Shown: one piece after another, positions 23,395 to 34,243 of the stretch
Layout of the letters: every line of letters starts with the position of its first letter
Numbering within the stretch: position 1 is the stretch's first letter
Assembly (NCBI GenBank): GCA_029876055.1
Contig: CM056874.1
Span: 868,001 to 932,000 of the forward strand
Direction: 5' to 3'
DNA length: 64,000 nt
DNA from: Madurella fahalii
Lineage: Eukaryota > Ascomycota > Sordariomycetes > Sordariales
The notes under the pieces: model-generated
The model's database searches: none
Seen by the model: the letters and a program-made list of their open reading frames with translations, nothing else
What the model was told of the DNA's origin: nothing
Translations under genes and position numbers: made by a program

Positions 23395-25826
23395 TGTCGA
23401 GCCAGCATTGCATTTGCCAAACTGACTGAGACCCGCTGCCCAGTTTGAAACTTGAAGAGGCCAGGCGTCGTTTGCTTTGCCGCGCCAACCATTTTGCCAA
23501 GTCTTCTGCACATAGTATTGGCTATATAAGCAGCGAATAACGGAGTCACGGGACTGGAGGATTGGGATCCTGGTATCGCAGTTGATAGGTTAGAGTCATG
23601 TCCAGCTTTAGGCTCCACGCCACCCGCGGTGCGCCACCGTTGGACCGAAGAGCTCTTTAGCAGAGCAGCTAGCGGATTGTCGACAGATAACCCTCTAGTC
23701 CATCTCCTTTCCCTCACCATCATCCCACTATAGCGCTTTTCCCTCTTCTTCCGTTCTTCCTTCGTTATTTATTTATATATTTATCTGTTTTATTTATTAT
23801 TAGTTATTATTATTCTTATCATTTAACCGTTGTGTGGGTTTCTGGCGGTTGTGACCATGTCCTTGTTTAATGGCAGTGGAGAGACCAGAATCCTATAATC
23901 TACATAAAATTGGTGAAGTGCTGCTCGTGTTGGACAATGCAGCAGTTTTCGAGTTGGGTTTCTTGGTGAGAGTACGAGAGTGCCGAAGCGGCTGCACGGT
24001 GCAGGTACGTGGCGTAGACTGTTGTGCTCCGATGCTGTCAACGCAGCCGGCCACAGATCAGACACACCGAGAGGATGGGATGACGGAGTGTGTGACGCCC
24101 GCGGCCCCTGCAGCTTCGGACGCTGCCTGGAAGCGGGACAACGTCACTTGCCGTGCACGGATGGCAATACCCCCAGTCGTCAATTATCTTGCGCCATGCA
24201 ATTTTCCGTGTCAGATTGTTAGCGTGCTGCCCAGCTCGGAGAATTCCTCAAACAGCAGACGATGCGGCCAATGCCTCAGTTCTCCGGTTTCGTCGTCTCC
24301 CGCCAATTGAATGTCAAATCCTAAGCGAACGTTATTCAGCGATCCGAGGTTACTCAAAAGCGGACTGGCCCGCTCTGCCGTTTTCGCTGATCTTCAACGG
24401 CCTTCAACATCAGATGAAACAGCTTGAGAAGGGCGAAAACGGGGCACCGGCTCCGTGAGCCGAAGACCGTCTATGCTTCCGGGTCAAGACCGTTGCCCCG
24501 CCAGTGCGAGCCTAATAGTTGCGGGCACGCTCTCCTTGAAATTATGTCCGAAGCCTTGTGTTCTCCCGCGAGTCGATCGTCCTGTTCCTTGGTCCGTGAT
24601 GCGCTTTCATCCGTCACAACCACGCCGACTCCGGTACTGCTCATGTAGCCTGCGCAGCCATACCGAGTTCTCTTGTGGTTTGAATTGCGTACATCCATTG
24701 CAACCTGTCTAGCAAACCTGTAGCCTATAAATTTATAACCCCCACTGTCGAGCAAGGGGCGACGACCCTCTGGCCAGAAGCGGATCGGCAAAGGGTACCC
24801 CATGGCTGACCCAACGACGCGGGACACTTGAGTCCATCATGGCATGTAAACGCATGACGCTGACAGGAGCTGCGTGAAAGTGCTAAAGGCGTGATCTCCT
24901 GGGTGCAAGGGAATGGGATTCTTGGAATCCCGATAAACTCCTTAGGGAGTCGCGGTCCGAGTTGCACCGTGTGGTTGCACGAAACACTGTCTAAGGCATG
25001 AAGCCGGCTTTACACGCGCCGATGCATGTATCAGTGAGGTCCAAGCAATAACCTGCATGAACTGTTCCAGGTGCTCCTTCAAAACAACTGTCAGACGGCG
25101 GGTATCACCTGGCAGGGCGGGTATGATCAACGCTGAAAGCGACTCCAAGACTACCTGAAGACTGAGATCAACGAAAACTGGTGCTTTCATTGATACAGCA
25201 GTCCCGTCCGTGCCTCCGGTTGACATGTCCACTTGTGTAGCGTCACCCTCCTATCCGAGACCCATGCTTCCGGAGATAGAGTTTGACCGTGATTCTGGTC
25301 CAAGGTCGGAGGCGGGCTTGTTTCTCCGGCACTTGATGTCTCCGTTTCTCCATGCTGTCAAGCTACTTTGTGCTAGAGAGCCCTGGTCGCCCATCCAGCC
25401 TAATACCCGGTATAAGACCTGGATCATAAGTCAATCGCCCAAGCGCGCCCAAAGCTTTTTTGCCCAGGTCGAGCCTGACACAGATATGCCAAACCAAGAA
25501 AACCCTCTCCGTCAAAGCAAAGACGGAAACAAGATCGGCCAGACTCAACCGTGGGCATGGCAAGTGTCAACAAGTGCATAAACGTCTGATCACTTGATGA
25601 GCTGTGTCCAGTGGCTTGTCATTTGTACAATTGGCATTGGCCAAAGAGCAAGTCTAACGAGGAGAAAAAAGAAAAAAAAAATGCCCAAACTCAAGCAGCA
25701 GTCAGGCTTGCTCCACGGTTTATGCTCTATACGGCGCGCTGCATCCGGAACCCGGCACCGCTCTCCTTTTTGTTCGCCCAAACCCCCTACTAATACATCC
25801 TTTGCATATCGTCCTCCCAGCTTCGC
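23395..25826. other. Intergenic, no supported gene
   Basis: About 2.4 kb between two minus-strand genes. An AT-rich patch (TTTAT/ATTATT units) lies at 23757-23826. Short frames around 23870-24310 and 25210-25580 show no domain. Nothing else recognised. Confidence 0.5.
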
Positions 25827-26797
25827 TTAACCGACGACCAGCTTGCCATCCTCTGGGAAGTCGTATTCGGGAATCTCGAGGTTCAGAGGGGCGGGTCCTT
25901 TCCTGATGCGGCCAGAGATGTCGTAGTGAGAACCGTGGCAGGGGCAGAACCAGCCACCGTAGTCGCCGGCCTCGCCGATGGGCACGCAGCCCAAGTGTGT
26001 ACAGACGCCTGTGTTTGCTCGTGTTAGCTGGTATCCATTCTCCCGCCTCCAGTCAGACAAGAGAAAGAAAACCCCTGGGAACTTACCAAGCATGACGAGC
26101 CACTCAGGCTTCTTGACACGCTCCTCATCGGTCTGGGGGTCTCTTAATGAGGCAACGTTGATGCTGTTGGCCTCCTCGATCTCGGCTGCCGTCCGGTGGC
26201 GGATGAAGACGGGCTTGCCTCTCCACTTGATGATGACCTGCCGGGTTCCGTCAGCCCACACCTTCTACCCAACCCCGACAGATGGATATCTCTTACGTTC
26301 TTGCCCTCGGGAATGGCATTGAGATCAACCTCAACCTTGGCCATGGCCAAGACATCAGCCGAAGCAGACATGTTGACGAGGAACTCTGCCGCATCGTCAG
26401 CTCTAGTTCCCTTACCCCCAACCCCATTCCCACTCTCCGTCCCACGCCCAATTGAACCCCCCATTCAACCCAATGCACCCGCCACGCCAGAGCAAAACTC
26501 ACCCTGAATAGTCGACTTCGCCCCCGCAGCAGAGATGGCTCCGAGTGTGCCCACCATGAAGTACGAAAACAGCGCATTCGTGCTGCCGGAACCCTTGGAC
26601 ATGTACTTTGAGAAGTCGGGGACCTTGCTGCTCTTGCTCTCGCCCTTGAAGGGGCTCTCAAAGGTCGACGACGAGGCGGCGTCGCGGAGCGCGGGCGACG
26701 AGCTCATGGCACGGACCGCCGTCGCCGTGGTGGTCGTCGGGAGCTGCCGCAGCGAGGACCGCGCGAGGGCGCGCGACACGGTCGAGAGGGGCGCCAT
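25827..26797 (-). CDS. RIP1: Rieske iron-sulfur subunit of cytochrome bc1 complex
   Basis: Exons 26797-26503, 26385-26297, 26237-26087 and 26008-25827; all four join in frame to 238 aa, close to the usual fungal size. The N-terminus is a mitochondrial presequence rich in Ser/Thr/Arg/Ala. The inner-membrane helix is around N-A-L-F-S-Y-F-M-V-G-T-L-G-A. The hinge is D-x-x-A-M-A-K-V-E-V-D-L, built by splicing intron 1. The [2Fe-2S] ligands are both present: C-T-H-L-G-C and C-P-C-H-G-S-H-Y-D. The C-terminus ends in D-G-K-L-V-V-G. It transfers electrons from ubiquinol to cytochrome c1 in complex III (fes-1 in Neurospora). Introns are 117, 59 and 78 nt. Every feature of the family is intact. Confidence 0.97.
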
Positions 26798-27262
26798 TGT
26801 GTGTGATTTGTCGTATCAGCGAATTGAAACGCAAGGCGAGCTGCGCAGAGGGTGGGGAGGAGGGAGCGGCGAGGTTGTGGTGTGGTCTGCTCTCGTCGAC
26901 ACCGGCATTCACAGTCCGTGGACTGAGGTTTTTGCTGGATTCTGGGCCGAGCACTGTTGTTTTCCACATTTCCCGGCCTGGAGCTGGCCCCGACGGAAGC
27001 TGTTGTAGCCTGAGGCAGCAGACGGGTGCAATCAGCAGGCCGCTGATTGGCCGCGTGCGACTCCGGTTTCTCCCGCTGCTGATGGCAGCTGCCAGGCATG
27101 TCGAGCCATTGTGTCACAACTGGGATGGCATTGCCACTGTCCAGACACTTTTCTCGACATCATACGTCTGCGATGGGCCCAGAGAGGTCAATTGGTTGAG
27201 TCGGAGACTCGGATTACAACCAGGATCTCCATTTTGCATTTTGAGTCAGGCCTCCCCATCAA
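26798..27262. promoter_or_regulatory. Promoter region of the Rieske gene
   Basis: The 465 bp between the Rieske start codon and the DDB1 stop codon, both minus strand. No coding exon supported. Confidence 0.55.
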
Positions 27263-30200
27263 TCAATGCATGCGCCGAAGCTCTTCTACCATGTTCCGCA
27301 TGTCCTCTACACTCGGTCCCAGTCCCTGGCAAATGACCTCCTGAGTATCTTCGTCCACATCCAAGAACGACTCTAGCAACTCCCCATCCAAAAATCGGAA
27401 TGGCCCGTCTCCCTCGCGCTCCGCATTCCTAAACGCCCTGTATGTCCTGAACTCGATGCCCCCCGCCGTCTGGACAACATCAGCCAGTTTCGCCTGGAAC
27501 CGCAATAGTAAATCCTGTGCATGTGGCGCAATAGTCCCAAACATGTAGATGCCGCCTTCAACCTGCATCGTGGCAAAACTTGTCAGTTTAAAAGTTCGTT
27601 GAACCATCCTTGTCTTGGGCTGACTCACTGTCCCCAAAAACGCCCTCGGAATGATCATCGCCCCCGGCGTCGTCTCGACCGTAACCCCCCGTATCCTATT
27701 CACCATCTCACCCAAGTTCATCTCGCTCGTCACCTCCATCCTCTTCTTGTCCTCAGCCGTTACTCCTTCCAAATTGCGCCTCAGTACCACTAAATTCCCC
27801 TGCGCGTCCGCCTCCAACCACGAATCGCCCTGCACATGGCACACAGCCGTCGCCCACACAGATTGGTAGTGCCTCCCCCGCTCCACAAGCTTCGGCGTTG
27901 TCGAGCTCTTGTTCTCACTTACACCGCCACCTGGGACATATTCCACTAGAGACATTGACTTCATCAGGTCTGCCACAGCAATCATGTTGCCCTGGACCGT
28001 GATGTCGGCAGGGTACGTCGACGACCGGTACGACGCCAGCCTAGTGAGCTGGCCCGTCGTGGTCGACGTCTCCTCGTATTGACAGACGATGACAGTCTTG
28101 GTCAGGGCCGCGACAATCTTGCCGTCCATAATTGCCAGGGCGCGACACCCGCCCTTGAGCTCGTGGCTAAGGATCTGATAGGGGTTCCTGTCGCTGTCGA
28201 CGCCGAAGAAGAGGATCCGGCCGCGGGACTCGGTACCCGCCCCGATGTCAGGGTCAGGTAGGTAGCTGGTGCCGACGATGAATCTTTCCGCCGGGTTGCC
28301 GTAGGAGTCGCGCAGCTCGGCGCGGATGACGCACTCAACTAGTTCCGTGTAGGACGGTGAGCCCAGCAGGAACTCCTTGCCAACTCTGTCGAAAACGATC
28401 TCGTCGGCTAGTTTAAAGGAGCTTTGCACAATTTCTTCGCCGTCGATGAGCTCCCTCCTGATGCATCCGAGGCCGAAGACCTTCTCCTTTGGCGAGTAGG
28501 CGATGCGGCGGATCATCTCCCCCATCTCCAGCGTGTTTACGTGCGTCCGTCTCTCGCGGTCAATCTGGGAGACCTTGATCTGCGAATCGGTCGCTAGGAC
28601 GACGCAATTGGGGAAAGCCTCTGCGTCAAAGGGGCAGATGTAAGTCGCGTGGTCGGCTGTCACCGCCGAGTAGATTATCCTTCCCTCGGAACCGTATATC
28701 AAGCTGGGATGTTCTGTCGTTGCAAGGATGCTGAAGATGCCGTCCGGCTGCGGAAGGAGGTGGAACCTGGCTTGCCTCGTGCCCAGGATAACCCGTTTCC
28801 TCCCCGAGAGCATTAGGTCTCGCGAGATGTTGAACGTGATGACGTTGCCGTCTTGCATGGCGACGAAGAGTGTTGGCCCGGATATCTGAGGCGGTAAAAT
28901 CTGGACGAGAGCGAGGTCGCGTGGTATTGAAGCGTCGTCCTTGGACGTCCGGAGAGACTCTCCATGTACGGGTTCCAGGGTATTCAGATCGATGATGGAC
29001 ACGGTCCCGGAAGCCCAGAAACCGACCACGGCGACGTCATGCAGCTCAGGAGCGACATGAATGCATGCGATTTGGTCTTGTTCACTGATGTCCTTCTCTT
29101 GGACGACCTGGAGGTCATTGGATATGCTCAGGGACACGAGGCCGGTGCCTTCAACGGACAGCAACAGCCAGTTGACGTTTGCAGATGCGTTGATGATGCT
29201 ATTCTCTCCTTCCGGTGCCCACGACGCTATCGTGATGCCACTCTCGGCGTCGAGAAGTGTGGCAGCAGCCGCTGTGACCTGGAGAAGCTGCCCATGTGAC
29301 AGAGTCATAGCTAACAACGTCTGGTGATTGAGCGACATGCCCGCGAATGACTCAACCTCCTCAACCTCACCTTGCGGATCGAACCTAAAGACGCGTGTCT
29401 CAGTCAAAAATGACACGACGAGTGTATCGGTCTTTGATGCTCCGTAAGACCTGAGAGAGAAGAGGCCGCGACAATAATCCAAGTCCGCGAGAACGCCCAC
29501 GTCTTCAAGACCGACACCGCTTCGTACACTCCTAAGCGTTCCGTCCTTGTGTACGCCACTGCAGGTAACAATACGGGCCTGGCCAGATGAGTACTCATTC
29601 CCCAGCTGGCCGTCGTCGCCCCTGTTACCCATGTCCATAATAGCAAAGTCCAAAATCGGGCCGATGTTGGAGAGGGTTTGGACAAGGCACATGTACTGGT
29701 CATCGTCACTTAGGAGGTTGAGCCGGAACAACTGGCTGTTTCCATAACGAGAGGCGACAAACAGTAGGTCGTTCCCAAGGTAGACCAGACTGCTGGCGCG
29801 GGACGTATTCCCGATTTTGGATACGTCCATGCCCGTCACAACGACTCCATCGGTCAGGATTGAGAGTAGATGCAGGTTCCCGTAGTCGTCGGCCAACAGG
29901 TAATGCAGCACATCGTACTCGGCCCATGCCACGAAGATGCAAGCCTCCTTCAGCGCCGACTCTACCGTAGTCTTTGTGACTTCGTCAATGTAAAGCAATC
30001 TCGTCTCGCCCACCACTATTAGGCCGCCGACGTGTGCTTTAGCCGACTCGACGTTCCGCACGTTGTGTCGCTTTACTTCCTCCTCTACCTTCCGAACGGG
30101 TATAAGCATGGCTGCGCCCTCGTCTGATATATCCATGTCGATCTCCCTGTCACGGTTGGCATCGAAGCGCGAGGGGACTGTATCACGGTCGTCCGACGTG

Positions 30201-30859
30201 AGCCGGTAAACAGCCAGCTTGGAATCGTTCGCATCGGACCGGGTCTGATAGAGAAAGGCAACTTTCGGATGCCCGGTTTCCGTGTAGAGGAAGGTGCTCG
30301 CCTTGATGAAGAGTTCGGATAGCCGCACCTGGTCCATCCACTCCAGGGTCATGGCCGTGTTCTTCCTGCTGCCCAGCCGCATGATCGTCAACACCCCTTC
30401 CCAGAGGTGCATTGCCAGATATCTCCCCGACGGGTCGACTAGACACCGGTCTTGGCTCTGCGAATCGCGCATGTGCCGCTCTCCGGGGTCCTTGAAGGGG
30501 TCTATTGTGTCGAGTTGCGATGTTTGGGCGTTCCATGTCAGCGTGAAGTACTCGAACCGGTCGGTGCCGACAAATAGCAGGTCGGTCTGCGAATCTTTTG
30601 GTCGGAGTTTCTGGAGGATCGAAATGGTACCGTTGACGAGCTTGGAATGAGCCAGCACAAGCATGCCCTCGGAGAGCCGCCATATCTCTAGCCGATTAGC
30701 CTTTCTGTGCCCATCTTGTTAGCCATTGCCGGTTGATGGAAACGAAGAGACGGCAGTGGCTTACGCAAGCACCAGGCTCTCCTCATCGGCTGACAGAAGA
30801 TGGCTGAGCAGCGCATGCCGCACACTGCTGGGCCGATGGATTGGGGCGATGTAGGCCAT
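27263..30859 (-). CDS. ddb1: DDB1, UV-damaged DNA-binding protein 1 (CUL4 adaptor)
   Basis: Exons 30859-30765, 30704-27629 and 27562-27263; predicted 1156 aa, matching the family length. Exon 1 encodes M-A-Y-I-A-P-I-H-R-P-S-S-V and joins in phase 2 to K-A-N-R-L-E-I-W, the classical DDB1 opening. The body is the triple beta-propeller of the DDB1/CPSF-A family. Recognisable pieces include G-R-Y-L-A-M-H-L-W-E-G, S-L-V-Y-L-G-N-D-L-L-F-V-A-S and, near the end, F-L-G-T|V-E-G-G-I-Y. The second intron is 66 nt, free of stops, with good GTGAGT/GCAG borders. DDB1 links substrate receptors to CUL4 ubiquitin ligases; in Neurospora (DIM-8) it is also part of the DCDC complex needed for H3K9 and DNA methylation. 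The promoter lies in the 214 bp up to the aminotransferase stop. Confidence 0.93.
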
Positions 30860-31073
30860 TTTGACAGAGTATGGCGACTGCGGCTTGTTGGCTTGGAATT
30901 ATGGTCGTCACATTCGTTGAGTGGTGGGCACGAGGAGCCCCTCTTGATCCGTTCCTTGGAGGTGATGCAATTGTCGGAGATAAGATTACAAGCAGCTCCA
31001 GGAAGCTTGCCGCAAGCCCCGCGCTCGCGTCGCGTGGGTACTCTACACAAATCAACCAATCACTCTTGTTAAT

Positions 31074-32821
31074 TCAACCTCTCCCCCAGCTTCCCGCTGA
31101 CACTTCCCAATCCATGTCCTTGATATCTTGCAGTGTCTTCCGCAGCCTCTGGAGTCCGACTTCCAATGCATCGCGGGCGGCTGTGAAGGTGAGGCGAAAC
31201 CATCCCAACTCTTCGGTGAAAAAATTGGTTCCAAGTGCGATTGGGACCCCGTTTCCAAAGCAACGATCGCCGATCGCTGCCTCTCTTCTCCGATACTCCT
31301 TCTCTTGCTCGTGCGACAGCCGATGGACGGAGAGGTCGGGTATCTGACCACTTCCGCCCCGCAACCCATACAAGTACCGTCGAAGGTCTATCCAAATGAA
31401 CATGCCCGCAGTCCTGCCAGTGTTTGTCAGCTCCAATTCGTCTCCCTCAGCAACGAGTCGATAATGAAGGGCGGATTTACGGGTTCGTATAGTATGGGAT
31501 TCCGTGCTCATCCAAAAATTGAGTCGCAAAAGCATACTGCTCCGTCAAGCGCTGCTGGTTTCTTGCAAAAAGTTCTTAATGAAATCCTCATCCTCCAGCA
31601 TGGCAGCCCATAGTTCCTGGATAAGGTACGGAGGCCATGCAAGCATACTGCCGGCCCGTGTCAGCATGCAGCAAACGCGTTGTAAGATGGGAACGTGCCT
31701 GCTGCTCGCGATCGCCGCCTGAAGCCCCTGGTTCCTGGTATACAACATGCCCAGGCGCAGGCCGTTGGCGCAGAAGTCTTTGCTCGCTCCGTATGTGACA
31801 TGGACCAACTGTGAGTCGATTCGATCAGCAAGGTCCAGGGCGAGGACAGATTTGAACGCCACTCTATTCTGCGCCTGTGGATTCCCAAAGAAGGAATTTG
31901 CGTAGATCTCATCACTGATGAGATGGAGGCCGTGGCGTCCGCAAAAGCTCGCGATTTCCTTTAGTGTCTCGACTGGCTACGAAATGTTAGCTGCATCCAT
32001 GATCTGCTGTCGGAAGGACTTGCGTAACATCGTCCAAGCGGGTTGTGAGGACTGATCCGGTTGTCAGTCAGTATTCCACAAATGCAAGATAGAGTTCGCA
32101 GCACTTAGTTAGGAGCACAGCCCTGACAGTGATCCCTCTTTGTTCTGCTCCCTTCAACGCCACCTCTAACGCTTTTATGTTCATCCTGGTGTCGAAAATA
32201 TCGTCAAACCCTTGGTATCCCTCGAGTGACTGGAACAACGCTGGAACAACCACGGCCCGCGCTCTCGTCGGGAGGTCCACAGCAAAGCCTGAGTAGAAAG
32301 GCTGCGGGATGATGATGCCTTCGCCCTCATTGCATATTGACCACGCGAGAGCATCTATTACCGAAGTGACACCAGACAAGATGATCATGTCTTCGTATCT
32401 AGCAGGCTCTCTCGGCCGGAAGTGGGAATTAAGAAAGCTAGCGAGGGCCTGCCTAAGCCGTGGCGACCCTTTTGGGCCCAAGCCATAGGTGAGATGGCGA
32501 ACCGGATCGACTGCGATCTGGACGGAGGATGAGACCATCTTAACCCCTCTTTGTGCTTCCAATGTGGCTTACATTCTTCGCAATGAACTCGGTGACCTCC
32601 CGGTGCATCAAAGCATTCTCGGCCACACTTAGGTTCACACTACAGAGAGGTCAGACAGGGACACAGTCCTCCGCGTGAGATACGACCTACACTCCATCAG
32701 GGCGTTCCGGCGTCCAAGGATTGCTAAGTGCGCTCTCGAAGGCTTGCCATTGTCGCATGCAGGCGTAGCTGTAGGCCGCTTTCTCGGAAATTTGGTATCG
32801 GGAAACGGCCTCCTCGCACAT
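31074..32821 (-). CDS. ACC-synthase-like PLP aminotransferase, one frameshift
   Basis: Six exons: 32821-32691, 32639-32573, 32517-32105, 32051-32024, 31976-31481, 31413-31074. They join in consistent phases if one base is missing in exon 5, giving about 491 aa. Family marks of class I/II aminotransferases related to ACC synthase: N-L-S-V-A-E-N-A-L-M-H; Y-G-L-G-P-K-G-S-P-R-L-R; N-P-H-N-P-L-G-R-C-Y; S-D-E-I-Y-A-N; the PLP-binding lysine in Y-G-A-S-K-D-F; R-L-G-M-L-Y; and G-M-F-I-W-I-D-L-R-R. Intron 4 (32023-31977) starts with GC (GCAAGT). The frame breaks near an A5 run at 31567-31571, where the protein should pass from D-F-I-K-N-F to R-N-Q-Q-R-L. This may be a base-calling error or a recent lesion. 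Fungal members are often of unknown substrate; ethylene-precursor synthesis is only one possibility. Confidence 0.8.
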
Positions 32822-33191
32822 AGACCTGGTTGATCTGCCATGTTCGGGGTTTCAACATGCAACCACTGGGTCGCGGCAAAGGCTTAGAAGAGTCAGACTA
32901 CCCATGACCTCGAGGGGCACTAGGCTGGTCATATGTGCGGGGTTTTGAATCTTAGCCGCGGCCCTCGTGCTCAATTAGGTTCCATGGCTTCTCCGCTCGC
33001 AGTTCTAAGACTCTTCCGTGACCGAGAAATGGCGACATTCCTCCCAAACAGCCAGGGGTGAGTTGCGGGGCAAACCGACAGATACTGCCGCGATCGCATT
33101 CGATCCGCATAAACGTGACCGAGAGCAGTTGTTTATAATCAATTCTTCTTCTTCACATCCCAAGCGATGCCCGAGACTGTAATGAAAAAGT
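32822..33191. other. Promoter of aminotransferase gene and 3' flank of U2 gene
   Basis: No gene seen in these 370 bp. Confidence 0.5.
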
Positions 33192-33384
33192 AGCGGTTCG
33201 CGTCGCCTGGAGGCAGTGTAATACCAGGGACACTGTGGCAGTCGACCATGGGCAAGCCCAGAGGGAAGACCACCGAGGGACAAAAATTGGAATAATCACG
33301 ATTCTACTCCGTAGAGCAGTTTCAGAGATTAAACTGAAAAGAACAGATACTACACTTGATCTAAGCCAAAAGGCAAAGAGAGCT
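33192..33384 (-). ncRNA. U2 spliceosomal snRNA
   Basis: On the minus strand the sequence begins with TCTCTTTGCCTTTTGGCTTA, the conserved U2 5' region, then carries the GTAGTA branch-point-pairing motif (plus-strand 33348-33353) followed by ATCTGTTCTTTTCAG. A small hairpin (CAGTTTAATCTCTGAAAC) follows, then the Sm site AATTTTTG (33281-33288), and the 3' stem-loop IV CCTGG...CCAGG with its loop TATTACACTGCCT (33206-33228). The order and spacing are those of U2 in all eukaryotes. 5' and 3' ends are estimated to within about 5 nt, giving roughly 190 nt. It pairs with intron branch sites in the spliceosome, in keeping with the intron-rich genes around it. Confidence 0.96.
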
Positions 33385-33433
33385 GAGGAAAAAGAAGAAA
33401 AGAGTTGGAAAAAGTGGGGGGGAGCAGCCCCTA

Positions 33434-33439
33434 ATATAC
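33434..33439 (-). promoter_or_regulatory. TATA-like element upstream of U2
   Basis: On the minus strand TATATT within GGTATATTAGGGG, about 50 nt upstream of the inferred U2 5' end. This is a plausible position for the TATA element of a Pol II snRNA promoter in an ascomycete. Function is inferred from position alone. Confidence 0.45.
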
Positions 33440-34146
33440 CCCTCCAACCTGGCCCGTGCACGTCTGCAAATTGCAAGTGCTCGAAGCCACTCACGTGCCA
33501 CAAAGCTTGGTGTGGTTGCCACATGACTTCACTCTGGTGTCACATATGAAGGCACGGGCTCCCTTGACCTCTCTCGCGCTTGCCAAACAGAGGAACAGAG
33601 GCAGACAGTGTGACCTTCACGCATCGAAACACACAGTGCCAAAGTGTCAACACGGCGACAAACACGGGATGACTTTGGACATGGTAGAATACCTTACCCA
33701 GATCCATTGAAACAGTTGGCATGTTTTCCCGCAAACAACACCTAGAAAATCTTATAATCTGGAATTCGGGAACTCTTATCAGGCAGTTCAAAGTTTGAGG
33801 CCTGGATTACGAATTGCCATTCAAATCCAAGCTTACCATTCAGCCTCATTGTGATGTCCTTTTGGGTGCTTTGCACTAACCAATGGGAGGAGGAGGAGGA
33901 GAGGAGCCTGAAATGGTTATGGCAAGACCAATGTTATGTCATTACCACTTCAGGTAATATATGTGATGGCTGGTATTGCCCACTATAATGATTGCCATCC
34001 TTGCATCCGCGTTAACGTAATGACTTCTTGTTCTTTTCCAAGCACTTCTTTTTATGGGGCCGCTAGAAATCAAGCACACCGGTTTAGTCACTTTGTTTGT
34101 GCTTCTACTTAGCAAATCCTTAATCACAACGCACATACCAGTAACG
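33440..34146. other. Intergenic between U2 promoter and transposon
   Basis: About 700 bp. A short GGA run occurs near 33885. No gene or repeat with clear ends was recognised. Confidence 0.5.
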
Positions 34147-34148
34147 TA

Positions 34149-34193
34149 TTTGATAAGCGAGTGCACCAGATAAGCGAATGCACCACTTTCTAC
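34149..34193 (+). repeat. Left terminal inverted repeat of Fot1-like element
   Basis: Begins TTTGATAAGC directly after the TA target duplication. Contains two tandem 17-bp units (34152-34168 and 34169-34185). Confidence 0.93.
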
Positions 34194-34243
34194 GCGACGC
34201 GCCACCTCCCCACGCAACATCGACTTTTGATACGCAACCCAAG

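Noticed and set aside
30183..30683. Minus-strand 166-codon frame inside ddb1
   Set aside because: Out-of-frame shadow of the DDB1 coding sequence.
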